Shown here piece after piece: positions 1 to 10,666 of a stretch of DNA of 64,000 nucleotides. How positions within the stretch are numbered: the first letter of the stretch is position 1; each line of letters starts with the position of its first letter. The notes under the pieces were generated by a model that was given only the letters and a program-made list of their open reading frames with translations, was not told the DNA's origin and did not search any database. This DNA is from Dimargaris cristalligena (Eukaryota; Kickxellomycota; Dimargaritomycetes; Dimargaritales; Dimargaritaceae): positions 1 to 64,000 of the forward strand of contig JANBQC010000034.1 in NCBI GenBank assembly GCA_027576995.1. The letters run 5' to 3'. The translations under genes and the position numbers were made by a program.

Positions 1-106
1 AATCTGTTGGATGAGGCAAAAATCACTGGTTAAAAACGATTATCCTACATATTTCCCCATACGTGCATCATTCAAAATCTTATACAGCTACACTGAATTC
101 CACCCA
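1..106 (+). mobile_element. MITE-like element, 5'-truncated by window edge
   Basis: This is the right part of the same short element found complete at 11799-11936. It contains the internal GGTTAAAAA block and the right terminal arm (TTATACAGC...CACCCA), followed by TA at 107-108. The left arm lies outside the window. The element is non-coding. Confidence 0.75.
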
Positions 107-179
107 TATGCAGTAAAAATAAAAGATGTGAATTAAGGGCGGAGAAGTTTAGTGGGAGATGAGATTGACTGGGGTGAGA

Positions 180-2057
180 CTATTGCTTTAATGGTTTAGG
201 TGACGGGATTCGTCCCCTTTGGCTTGAATCGGAGCCACTATCCGGGGAAGAGTCAGCGGAACTAACATCGGGGTTGACTACCGTTAGGTGGGATGTAGGT
301 CTTCCCACTCTTGTGTCAACGCTCAGTCCCGTGGGTGACGAGGGCGGGGAATGGGACCTGGGAGTAGCGGGCACTTTGCCACTGAGCTGGGAAACCCGGC
401 GGTAAGGGGGAGGCGAGGTCGCGGCCGTTTCATTAGAGGGCATTTCGAAACCCTCGGGAGTCGGCCACGATGCACTGCTGGTGTCAGACGGACTTGGGTC
501 ATGCCCCGGATCGGAGCTGGCTCGACTCGGCCGATGGGAGTGCCGTAGGAGGGACGGTTTCCGGGTCATTTCGGAAATTACCCCGGGACCGACGATGACG
601 ATGGGGATATTCGCTGAGGAGGTGCTAGATAATGCCGGGCCCGACGGGGTACTGCTAAGCCGCTGATGGGGATGGGGGTTCAGATACGAAGCATCAGTTG
701 ATTTTTGGGAGCCAGGGCCTAGGAAAGGGAACCAGCGACGGAGGGTTTGGGACGCTGAGCCGATGGATCCCTTTTCCGACTCCGATACCAGCGGTGGGAT
801 GAGTTCACCGTCTAAGGATAACCGGGGTTCCCGATTCCGGCGTCGTCGCTGCCACCATCTAGCCAAGAACCAGAGGCCAACGGCCAGGGCAGCAAGGCCG
901 GCCGCTCCACCTAGAGCGATACCGACAATGGCTCCGACGGGCAGTTTCGCGTCGCCCCCATCCCTGGCTGAGGGTATAATATTCTGGGCCTCCCTTAAAT
1001 CGAACTGATCGACCATTTCGAAGCTCTGCACGTCCAGAACGTACAGTTGGTCATCCGCACCCTGGGCCGTGTAGCCAAAGGCGATGACCATGTACTTGCC
1101 TACCAGGGTGGAGGTGTGGGCGTAACGCGGACTGGGAGCACCCGCCACAACCCGAGAACTCCACTGCCAGGGCTGAACGGTGGTATCGATGATGAGCACT
1201 TGGTCGAAATAGGTATCCCAGTCCCGGGTCGTGCCGCCGAATAGGATGATCTGGTCCTGGAACATTACCGCCGACGCCGCCCGCAGGTTAACCGGAGCCG
1301 TGCCCTCCACCACTACCGTGGACCAGGTCTGGGTTTTCACATTGACCACGTAAATTTGACTCACGTTCACGACTTCCGCTCCGCTCAGACCCCCAATGAC
1401 GGCCATGTGCGTATCGTTCACCATCACGGACGCATGGTGCATGCGATCGCGCGGCCAGTTGGTACTTTTGTTGGTCCGGATAAACTGGGACCACCCCTGG
1501 TTCGATGCGGTAAACCGCAGAAAATCGTCCCGCTGGGTAGTGTTCAGGGCCCCCGTGACGGAATCGCTCACGCCGCCGTAGAAGTACACTTCGTTGCGGT
1601 TCGGCAATCCCACCGCGGTATGTTCGTACCGGCCCGGGGGGGTGTTCACGTCGTGCAAGGCGGTCCATTTCCGGTCCGCGAGGCTGTAGAGGTAGGTGGA
1701 ATTCGACGACGCTTGCTGGCCCTTGGGCCGACTACCCCCAAATACGAGAATGGCATCTTGGTTATTAGGGCTGGTGCGAATGGCGGTAGCCGAATGGCCG
1801 CCTACCCGGGGCATACCCTCGGTGACAATGTCGTCAGTCTTCCAGGGCGGATCCGCCACCGCAAAGGGTTCGGAAAGGTCCAGGGTGAGAGAGGAATTGT
1901 GGTAGTCGGAAGGCCCGAAACCGGTGCCCGACTTGCCGGCCACGACAAATAGCTTATTGTCGATGAGTGCCGTGCGGTGTCCCTGGCGGGCCGGAACCGA
2001 TACTGCTGCTGTACAGGCGATACTGCCTAACGCAAAGAGCAGCCCATTCCAACGCAT
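180..2057 (-). CDS. Kelch-repeat single-pass membrane protein
   Basis: A 625-residue protein in one exon. The start is a true ATG followed at once by a signal peptide (about residues 1-20, hydrophobic LLFALGSIACTAA). Residues about 25-360 form a kelch beta-propeller: six segments end in blade-like strands such as LFVVAG, ILVFGG, VYFYGG, MAVIGG, IILFGG and MVIAFG. A single transmembrane helix follows at about 374-400, rich in G/A/L and ending in an RWWQRRRR stop-transfer. The remaining ~220 residues are Ser/Pro-rich, disordered and presumably cytosolic. I infer a type I topology with the propeller outside. Kelch propellers of this type bind partners; no ligand can be inferred here. Several N-glycosylation sequons in the ectodomain fit secretion. 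Confidence 0.85.
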   Translation of the reverse strand: MRWNGLLFALGSIACTAAVSVPARQGHRTALIDNKLFVVAGKSGTGFGPSDYHNSSLTLDLSEPFAVADPPWKTDDIVTEGMPRVGGHSATAIRTSPNNQDAILVFGGSRPKGQQASSNSTYLYSLADRKWTALHDVNTPPGRYEHTAVGLPNRNEVYFYGGVSDSVTGALNTTQRDDFLRFTASNQGWSQFIRTNKSTNWPRDRMHHASVMVNDTHMAVIGGLSGAEVVNVSQIYVVNVKTQTWSTVVVEGTAPVNLRAASAVMFQDQIILFGGTTRDWDTYFDQVLIIDTTVQPWQWSSRVVAGAPSPRYAHTSTLVGKYMVIAFGYTAQGADDQLYVLDVQSFEMVDQFDLREAQNIIPSARDGGDAKLPVGAIVGIALGGAAGLAALAVGLWFLARWWQRRRRNREPRLSLDGELIPPLVSESEKGSIGSASQTLRRWFPFLGPGSQKSTDASYLNPHPHQRLSSTPSGPALSSTSSANIPIVIVGPGVISEMTRKPSLLRHSHRPSRASSDPGHDPSPSDTSSASWPTPEGFEMPSNETAATSPPPYRRVSQLSGKVPATPRSHSPPSSPTGLSVDTRVGRPTSHLTVVNPDVSSADSSPDSGSDSSQRGRIPSPKPLKQ

Positions 2058-3840
2058 CGCTTGTGCTATAGTCAGCGGTGGGGGTGCTCGGGGTTGTTGG
2101 TGCGTGGGGGATTACTAACTAGGGTGTGCGCGATAGGTGTGTGGTATTGAGGGGAGTAATAAACTGTCTACACTGTGGGGTCAGTCGATAAACAACGGTA
2201 CTGGCGTAGCATAAACAACAGTAGGACTATGCGTGGTGCGTTTCGAGCAAGAAGAGGCCAGGTAAAAGAGACCTATTGGAGTTTGAAATAGAAGTAGATG
2301 GTGATAATACAAATGGCTCAAAACTTAGGCTACGCCGGTAATAATCATTCTTAGCCGTTGCCTTTCTAAACAACAGAAACCTAAATTAAATATATTTACA
2401 AGACATTAGTGGGTCCAGCTAGCTATGATAGAGAGGTGAGAGGGAGATATAGTTGGGGATAACAAAAAAAGGGGAGGGCGAGAGGCAATATAGGAAGGAA
2501 ACTTCAGGCGAGGGACGGCCGCCGGGAGTTTTTAAAGCCGCCTTCCTTGGAGAATACGCAGGATTTCCAATTAGCTCATCACAACTCATAGGCATGCTGA
2601 GTCCCCCCCACACAGTAAAATAACAATAGCCGTAGGCCTTAAGGGGTCGGATGATTGTCACATCTCTCCCATCACTACTGATCTTACGTGAATAGACAGG
2701 CTGGAATAATAGGGTTCCCGAACAATAGCCAATGGACTATACTATAGATACACCAGACCAAAATAAATAACCTCCGCGTAGGAGGATAAACAAAGGGTAC
2801 TTTGACTGGGAACGTCCCGCCACCTTGGCCAGATTTTAGACTAATTGGAAGCCCTCGCGTCTCGGTGGAATTGGCTACTGGCTGGACGTTTCCTCTGAAC
2901 CTTCCCCATTTGACCATAACAGGTAGTATATTTGGTTTAAATCGGCTTTGATCGATTCATGTGCTTTGGAACGAGGCTTGGTCAATGGAAAGTTATTTTG
3001 ATTCGGGGGAAATGCAATGCGGAAGGCTTCTGTGGGTTTCCGCCGCCTAATGAGTCGTGGCGAGGGTGTTGAGCTGGGCCGTCCCCAACGAGGACTACGG
3101 ATGACTTCTTGGGTACTATACAGCTACTAGCTATATGTTTTTTAAATATGGAATATAATCAGCAATAGTATAAGGACAAGTGCCTTCCAAGCGTACTGAC
3201 CTATTTTGAGCAGAGTGGAATTCACCAATATCTGTGTATGTGTGGTGAAAAAGGGATGTCAGACTCTCGGTGGGATAAACAATCAGAATTGTACAATAGC
3301 GAAGTAATTAGTGTGGTTTTCTCTTTTGGAAAAGCGAGTGTAGGTAAAGAAACCTCCAGGGGTGGGGGCATGGGCCACGGTAGCCCTGGGCGACCGACTA
3401 GGCTGACAATTGGTTAATGGCCTGCCACAGAAACGGCTACGGATTAGTAGATTTAATCAGGGTATTAACCTGGCACCTGGGATAAAGTTATCTAGTGCTG
3501 GGCGATTACTTGAACATAGTACCTGTTAGATTGGGCCATTGATGTATATAACAATCAGTCATTGGGGTGCATGGGTCACTGAGCACATACTATGATCAAA
3601 GAATGGTAGCTGCATGGCTTATCTTCGCCTTCTTTGTTGTAGGAGCACATTTGAAATACAGGGTGCAATTGTCAGGGGTTGGGGGGCTGTCACACGCGGG
3701 TGCCCTCTCACCCCCTTCAACCGTAATCGAAAGCCCCAAAAACTCTGCCCAGAACAGAATCACGTTGCGATTGGTCAAATCATAATTTATTAGAATTAAC
3801 CTATTTGTAAATATGCAAATGATAATACACTCATAACAAT
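2058..3840. other. Intergenic, no gene recognised
   Basis: AT-rich spacer between the start of the kelch gene and the stop of the subtilase gene. The open frames here are short, unlike known proteins, and look like chance. It presumably holds the kelch gene promoter at its left end. Confidence 0.6.
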
Positions 3841-6450
3841 CTAGCTACTCCAGCCAATGGTAAATTTAGGCGATGTCCAGGTTATAAACGCATCAGTTGC
3901 GTTGGCGCTTCGGTTGGGACGCAACCAACGTGCTTGTATGGCATACGTTCCCGACGGCACCTTCACTGGATCCATGGTAACCGCATCGACTATAAACCCA
4001 TCCCACTGGAAGTAGTAGGGATCGGAGTTCGGGTCCCAGGACCGCCGGTAAAATGTATAATAGCCCAGATTCGCCAGCTGGTAAGTGACCGCCCCGGTGG
4101 AGGACGTTGCCGCAATGTAAATTAACACGAGATCGGAGTTAAAGATTTGGATGAAGCCAAAGTACGGAAGGTCCGTACCCACCATGGTGTAGGTTGGTTT
4201 CGCACCCAAACTCGGCCATTTGGTGGCCGGTCCCATAGTGGGGTAGCCGGGTGCCGTGGGAGGGGGCAAAATGGGAACCTTGTACAAATAGTCCTTCATG
4301 CCCATGAAAGGTAGCCAGCGGTCATACGATTTACCGCCAGTGACAAATTCATACTTCAAGTAGCCGCCGAACACCGTAAAGGAGTTACTGGCAATTTCCG
4401 TGGTGAGAATCTTCACTTGAAAGAGGTTGGCGGTTCTCGGATTAAGGGTTCCTTTTCCGCTCGAATTGACATACACAAGCTGCAGATACTTGTCAGTGAT
4501 AGTGGGTTCCATAATAAGATTTTTGTCGGCGCTGTACGGAGATAATTGAATGGAGCGGTAATAGCTGCTTGTGAACGAGTAGCGAGCCGGGCCGATGTTC
4601 TTTAGGGTAACCGAGAAGGACTGGTAACCGGGGAGTACACCCTGGGTTTCCAAATCCCCCATTCGAGAGGTAATAGAGGTTCGGAGGCGCAGGTCATCAA
4701 AGATATTGCCCATCGCAATGGCTCCCATGCCCTGGATGGCCGGTGTCAGGGACCGTGCGTAGCCGGCGTTAAACAGAATCTGGGCATGTTCGGAGATTAA
4801 GTCCATGACACTGTTCCGATTCTCGCCCGGAAGATACTGTAAAATCAGGGCCACACATCCGGCTACGTAAGGGGAGGCCATTGAGGTGCCCGACATCACA
4901 GCATAGGTGCCCATATTGGTCGGCATGGTCGAATAGACGTAAGATCCGGGGGCCACCACGTTGGGTTTGAAGTCCAGGTTGACACCGGGGCCACGCGACG
5001 AATAGTAGGAGACGGTATTTTGGGCCGGGTTAGTCAGCACCATGAGCTGTTCGGTCGAGCTGATGCGGAAACTGGCATATTTGGTGATGAGCTCAACCAG
5101 TTTGGCGCCAGTAGTCTTGGTAACGCGCACGGAGGGGATGTTCACAGGACTGTCAAAACCCAAGGGGGTCAGGACATCATCGGTTGAGGAGTATACGATC
5201 ATGCCTACTGCTCCGGCCGCCTTGACGTTGGCCGCCTTGATACTAAACATGCAGTCGCCCTGGGCCACAAGTGCGATCTTACCCTTAAGATTGGTGGTCA
5301 CCGCTGAACAGGCCGTCAAGGCGCCCGACGCCATCTTACCTCGGAGGACCTGGATATTCGTGAAGGAAAAGTTCATTGTGGAATCTTGTGGGGCCGACCG
5401 CATCAATGGCCGGAGTCCGGTGGGGTTCGTCATAGAGATGCCGTACCCGTACTGGGTGGGCGCTTCGTAGCTCCCCACGGCGATCACGTCGGTGCCCGTG
5501 GCGGGGGAACCAGTCATCCAGAGGGAAAACTGGCCCTCGTTTCCCACAGCCGACACCACCACCACGCCCTTGCTCACCAGGAACTGACTATACGCCGCAT
5601 CAATGTCGGTGGAGGCCCCCGACGGATTGGCAATCGAAATATTGATGATACGCATCCCATCATTGTAGGCCATTTGTAGGGCTTTCATAATAACGGCGCT
5701 GGTGGTGGAGTCGCTGCTATCGCTTGCGGTGACACAGCCGGTCACCCGGTAGATGCCCAGCGTGGCGTCTGGGGCAACCCCCTTGAATTGGCCCTGGTTG
5801 CCGGCGACAATGCCCGCTACATGGGTGCCGTGGCCGTTGCATCGATCCAGGGGGTCCGAGTCGGGGACCGGCTCATTCATTCCTGTGAAGTCATCGCCCA
5901 CTAAATCATACCCGTACCGAACCCGGCAATTGGTGGTATTGAAACAGCTCCCAAAGGCCGGGTGAGTGTAATCCAACCCGCTATCCACGATACCGATTTT
6001 AATCCCCTTTCCCGTCAAACGATAGGCGGAGACCAGGGCGTTCACTCCCGTGTGGTCGTGGTTGATCTGGGGCAGGGCATTGTTGTTATTAGTGAGGGCC
6101 CGGGTTTGGTGATGCGACACCTTCTTCAAGACAAAAAGATTGTTTGTGTTGATGTGCTCCACCGAAGGAAAATTGCGGATCTTCGGTAGGTACGCCTCAC
6201 CCACCCGGATATTCACACCCGCTACCACACAACTGTAATTCAAGGGTAGAGAGAAGGGAATATTGGACCGCCGCAGATCGTCAATGAACGCCTTTCGAGC
6301 GACAGCGGTCTTGGCTTCGCTATAGTCCGAAATGGGAAACTTGATAATAAACGAGTTACGAATCGCCTGCGCCTCAACTCGAACTAGAGTAAGGGCAATT
6401 ATCCACCCGACTAGCCAAAGGGCCAAGCGAGTGGAGCCTAAAGGAATCAT
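3841..6450 (-). CDS. Secreted subtilisin-like serine protease (S8) with PA domain
   Basis: An 869-residue single-exon subtilase. I chose the ATG at 6450; the frame stays open to a TTG four codons earlier, but that is not a usual eukaryotic start. A signal peptide (about 1-27) is followed by an I9-type propeptide (about 33-108). The S8 catalytic domain shows all key residues: Asp156 (IVDSGLDYTHP), His207 (NGHGTHVAG), oxyanion Asn304 (SAVGNEG) and Ser523 (SGTSMASPYVAG). A protease-associated (PA) domain is inserted between Asn and Ser (about 385-425), as in Vpr/minor extracellular protease and plant-type subtilases. The C-terminal ~300 residues form a beta-rich Fn3-like region. The family cleaves proteins outside the cell or in the vacuole. 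The long precursor with an intact triad indicates an active enzyme. Confidence 0.93.
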   Translation of the reverse strand: MIPLGSTRLALWLVGWIIALTLVRVEAQAIRNSFIIKFPISDYSEAKTAVARKAFIDDLRRSNIPFSLPLNYSCVVAGVNIRVGEAYLPKIRNFPSVEHINTNNLFVLKKVSHHQTRALTNNNNALPQINHDHTGVNALVSAYRLTGKGIKIGIVDSGLDYTHPAFGSCFNTTNCRVRYGYDLVGDDFTGMNEPVPDSDPLDRCNGHGTHVAGIVAGNQGQFKGVAPDATLGIYRVTGCVTASDSSDSTTSAVIMKALQMAYNDGMRIINISIANPSGASTDIDAAYSQFLVSKGVVVVSAVGNEGQFSLWMTGSPATGTDVIAVGSYEAPTQYGYGISMTNPTGLRPLMRSAPQDSTMNFSFTNIQVLRGKMASGALTACSAVTTNLKGKIALVAQGDCMFSIKAANVKAAGAVGMIVYSSTDDVLTPLGFDSPVNIPSVRVTKTTGAKLVELITKYASFRISSTEQLMVLTNPAQNTVSYYSSRGPGVNLDFKPNVVAPGSYVYSTMPTNMGTYAVMSGTSMASPYVAGCVALILQYLPGENRNSVMDLISEHAQILFNAGYARSLTPAIQGMGAIAMGNIFDDLRLRTSITSRMGDLETQGVLPGYQSFSVTLKNIGPARYSFTSSYYRSIQLSPYSADKNLIMEPTITDKYLQLVYVNSSGKGTLNPRTANLFQVKILTTEIASNSFTVFGGYLKYEFVTGGKSYDRWLPFMGMKDYLYKVPILPPPTAPGYPTMGPATKWPSLGAKPTYTMVGTDLPYFGFIQIFNSDLVLIYIAATSSTGAVTYQLANLGYYTFYRRSWDPNSDPYYFQWDGFIVDAVTMDPVKVPSGTYAIQARWLRPNRSANATDAFITWTSPKFTIGWSS

Positions 6451-8623
6451 CAACACATGCAATTTTATATATAAGAACGTCGCGAATTAATACAATACAT
6501 TTGGGGGGGGTTATAAAAGTTATAAGTTACTGAACCATCGGCGCCGTCAACGTACAGTAGAGGAACAAGAACATGTCAGATAAATTGTCAATTTAGAGTA
6601 GAGTGGAATTGTTAATTACCTGAAGGGCGGCAGAGTGGGGTCATTAGGTATATATTATAGATAATAATTAAAAAACAAGGAGACCGAAAAGAGCTATACC
6701 ATTAAAAATGTTAACGAATAAGCTCTTAGCAATGGGTAGAAAAAACTATGTACCTTCTGAGGGAGGGGCTTCCTGGATTATTTATACACATACTTGACGC
6801 GGTTATTTTAATCCCCAAAATTGGAGCGAGAAAGGTTGGGGCCGAACGATCCCTTCTGGAGCACTGTACCATTCCACGCTCTGGTAAGTTTCATTGTATC
6901 TATTGCCATCCATAGCGAGCTTGGTGGGGAACACTGGTGCACATTGGGTGTTATTTTTTTTGGATCATCTGGGGTGAAATCCTCCCTGCGAATAGAAATA
7001 ATGGTGTCAATCCATCCCTGGCCGCCAAGTTCAGTAAACGCATAGATATAATCCCCTTTAGTTCCACCAGATTTGCTCCTTGTGGACTATTTGTAAAGCC
7101 ACACTCCCCAGGGACAATATTTTTGCCAGGAATTGGCCGCGAACTTCCCCTATTGGGTCCATGGGGGCCAATCGCTCTGAACTATTTACCACACTACAGT
7201 GGATGCTTCCGTCTGGCAGTGTTTGAGCGTGTCGGTAGCAAGTAGGATGGTATAAAGAGAGCATCTAGTATTCTTCGATTGTAATCAGTGACGGCGACAA
7301 TACCCAATTTGGATTCGGCATCATTGCTGATCTTTGAATAGGAAAAAATGGACCAGGTCAATCATATAATGCTGCTGTCTGGTCTTGTACATGCTATAAT
7401 CTAAAACATACCATCTTCTTGGTCGCTATACTCGGCCTTAAATGCGGCGAGAGGCAACCGCCTGCCGCTATTCATCGTAATAATTGTAAATAGGGCTACT
7501 TCTGTTTACTCATTTAAACATGCTCAAAAATGCTTTTACCACACAGCAAAGTCACACCCATCCTCGATGTATATTTAGTATTTAATAACAGCGTCAGAAA
7601 TCTCTAGATGCGCCAGTTCTCATGGGCGGATTATTTAATGACGACCCAACTACGAACACCTAAAACCAATTATACTAAAATAGGCACTTAGGTTCACAGC
7701 ACTTTCCTGACGATCCATGTAACTTTCGTAGTCAGTTTTTCCACCATACCATAAAACCCACACGGTATCCGATACATTGGCTACTGCTCCTATTCTATGC
7801 ATAGTGTTTGTTGGAATACCCCACACCCATCCCGCTTGATCACTTTTACTTACCCCTACTATAATTGCGAGGCTCGTAAGTCTTACTTGTCCAATTCACA
7901 GACTGTTTACCAACGTAGACGCATAGCCTAATTTGGGCTCAGCAACCCACAGGTTCACTAGTTGATTTCTTCATAACTCCGTGTAGGGTCTGCCTCCAGT
8001 TCAACAATCAGTCGGGATTACTACACTCGGAATTAATCCCAATGGCGCTTATGTAACAACCGGCGACACATGTCTCCGATGTACTCATTACTTACTAGGC
8101 TCCCTATAATATACCCTATATATACCACATATCTATAGTTTTAGTCCTTCGTGGTAAGTATTTAAAGGTAGAGTTCAGTGCATACCAGCATCATTAGGTA
8201 TTGCTGTCCGAATCAGAAAAATATAATAGTCTGCTGCATCGAAAGCAATATGCTGGGCTAAATATATATAGTAGGCCTCTGGGACTCGGTAAGAGTTTGT
8301 GCATACGACCAAACCAGGTATCATAGAATGTGAAAACGGTGAATGCTATATGTATGAAATGTTGGAAATCCATTCCTCCCGCCCCACAGATTCCATCAGT
8401 CTGATTGGTCCGCCCTATACTCGGGACTGTACTATATCTATGCTTATATCATCCTATACTCGGAACAACGTTTTTACCATCATTACTGCTATTTTCAACT
8501 CAATAAAACCAACCGCGGGTATCTAGCTCTGCCTCTTGTGGTTCTTTCTCTCTTCTTTAAATTCTTTAAGTTGCATTTGAAGGTACTTGTGTTACCATCG
8601 AATTTATCATTCCAACATAAAAA
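6451..8623. other. Intergenic, no gene recognised
   Basis: AT-rich stretch upstream of the subtilase. Nothing resembles a conserved protein, and no repeat shared with the rest of the window was seen. A TATATAA-like run lies only about 14-20 nt upstream of the chosen subtilase ATG (6464-6471), too close to be its ordinary TATA box. Confidence 0.55.
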
Positions 8624-8755
8624 TGGTTAAACCAAGCTGTAAAACGAAAAACACATCAGATGAGGCAACCACTATGGGTTAAAAATTATTTCCTGTCCAC
8701 ATTTCCTATACATATGCCATTTAAAACCTTAGACAGCTGGGCCAAATTTCTCCCA
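8624..8755 (+). mobile_element. MITE-like element at left edge of duplication copy A
   Basis: A 132 bp copy with a partly eroded left arm (a few bases missing after TGG) but a clear AACCAAGCTGTA block, an internal GGGTTAAAAAT block and a right arm ending TCTCCCA followed by TA. It occupies the same position in the duplication as 50036-50173, so this insertion predates the duplication. Confidence 0.75.
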
Positions 8756-10165
8756 TATGTATTTTTTTGAATAACTACAGGTAGTATTTGTGTTTACCAT
8801 TTGCATTTATAGTTGTAAAATGGGCGTGGTAGATACCAATTTGTAGGATTGAAAAGTGCAGGAATCCGGAATGAAATGGGCAAAACCTGTGAGCCAAACT
8901 CAGCATTTGAGGCGATAAATATAATTACGGATACCAATATAACCAGCGAGAATACTACCAGACTAATAATTATGTACATCGGCTTTAGAATAGGTAATTG
9001 CAACGCCCCGAATCCCGTAAACTCCAACTACACCGGCTTAATGTGCATCTAGCTAATGTTATTTATTAGCCTGGATTGACCACTTACCCATATGTCTAGT
9101 ATATTTCTAGCAACATGTGCTTTTACTAAAATACCTCCACCGAATTGTGCAAATTGGGGGTGATTAACGGGTCTCGGATGCCATCGGTTGATTGTCACCC
9201 TTGTTCAAGTCAACTTTTTACAGACGAAGCCGCCCGGTAAATTAGGGTGATTTAATGAATACTGCCCGCTGAATATGTGACAATCATTTGTTATATTCCT
9301 GTAGTTAAGCTGCGGTCGGTTCGGGTATAGTTGGGAGAACGGCGGCGGCCTAGCACCAATCTAACGGGGAATCTGAATTATAGGCGTGGTAGGCAAACGT
9401 GCCTCGGTTGATCTTAAGATTGACTATAACAAATTGCCGACCCCGGCACCTAGATGAGGCGGACTGGACTATTTTTCCGATGGCTCTATTATCAACGCTG
9501 CCTTCTTGTATGGCCATCGTCGGCAGCTACTTACCCTTACAATTTTATCCAGAAGTGTAAGCGTTAGACGTAGGATGTTTGAAGAATTCTGAAATAGACT
9601 GAAAATGAGACTATAATGGGGGCCTACCTGTTCCAATTGCTATAGCAACATATCCGTGCCTTCTGGGTTCACTCTCGTGGACCGTTATGACGCGGCTGAA
9701 TCCTATTTTACAAGATTAATCGTCCCATGGAGGGATAGCTCCATGTACCAAGAATAATATCGGGCGAAGTTGCCGCTAATCAACCGCCGTCTGGTATGCG
9801 GGGATCAACCAATAAATCAATGGTGTCCACTTTAAAGGACCTATTATTATACTATCCGCCTCGTTATTATCATTCCAATTATCAGAGCCTCCTCTCCAGT
9901 TTCTCCACAATGTATTAAACCAAGCAAAATGCGAAGGGTCACTGGTGTAGATGATTGTCGATGGGCAAGGGTAGGACCAAATTAATTTAATCGGCATGGC
10001 CAAGGGTGTCTTGAAAATCTCTATTAAGACCTCATTAGAAATTGACCTACTATAGAGACAGGAGTTGAGAAATAACTCGTACGGAAGGTTATCGCACCCA
10101 CTGCCCATTGAATATACTGCCCTATGGCTATTTTCCTATCTTCCAGGTGACCCCCGCCCCCATCT

Positions 10166-10252
10166 CTTGAGGATTCTCGGGAGAGTATATTGAACATTTA
10201 CGTGATTGCTTAACCCAAGGCCCGTGAACCTGGGTCTATATAAATAGCATCG
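10166..10252 (+). promoter_or_regulatory. Conserved core promoter with TATA box (copy A)
   Basis: An 87 bp block that aligns without gaps and with only 5 mismatches to 51721-51807, although much of the surrounding duplicated DNA has diverged far more. It ends in a TATATAAATA box at 10237-10246, about 190 nt upstream of the ATG of the small secreted protein gene. There is no ATG between the predicted transcription start (about 10270) and 10427. Confidence 0.8.
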
Positions 10253-10426
10253 TGAACTCCCCCCCCCCATTATATCCGACACCATTCAATCATTGCCTTC
10301 ATTTACTCCTTAACAGCTCACATTCACATCCTCTTCACCCTTCATCCCATACACTTGGTTACTAATACTGCCTTCTCCTATCAGTTTCCCTTATCTACTG
10401 GTCCATTTCTTCTATTTTGTACTACC

Positions 10427-10666
10427 ATGTACTTTACCAAGTCTACCGTCGCCTTTTTCGCCTTGGCCAGTGTGGCCTGTATCCTGACCAATGTCAGTGC
10501 ATCTTTGCCCCACGGCTTAGGAAGCGTCCGCCCCCAGGTTACTCACCTTCATCGCCGTACCGTCATAAGGCCCCGTGTTGGCAGTCCTGGGCTTAGTTCC
10601 CGCCCTGGCCTAGGCGGGCTATCCAACAAACCTACAGTAAAAACAACCATAACCGTTAGGAAATAA
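10427..10666 (+). CDS. Small secreted cationic protein, copy A
   Basis: A 79-residue protein. I chose the start at the first ATG after the TATA box. A signal peptide spans about 1-26 (FFALASVACILTNVSA). A dibasic LHRR at about 41-44 looks like a Kex2-type processing site, leaving a ~35-residue basic, Pro/Gly/Arg-rich peptide containing SSRPGLGGLSNKP. It has no cysteines in the mature part and no known domain. An AATAAA signal lies at 10765-10770. Its paralogue at 51985 has the same promoter, signal peptide, dibasic site and C-terminal motif but about 30 extra residues in the middle. I do not recognise the family; an extracellular peptide or effector role is only an inference. Confidence 0.72.
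   Translation: MYFTKSTVAFFALASVACILTNVSASLPHGLGSVRPQVTHLHRRTVIRPRVGSPGLSSRPGLGGLSNKPTVKTTITVRK

Noticed and set aside
1356..1952. 198-codon plus-strand open frame
   Set aside because: Antisense shadow of the kelch gene; no domain.
8794..9027. 77-codon minus-strand hydrophobic frame
   Set aside because: It lacks an ATG start, and the duplicate copy has an in-frame stop and a MITE insertion in it.
9776..10108. 110-codon minus-strand frame, divergent from the secreted protein gene, with a vaguely F-box-like start
   Set aside because: The corresponding frame in the duplicated copy is broken within about 20 codons, and no family match could be supported.
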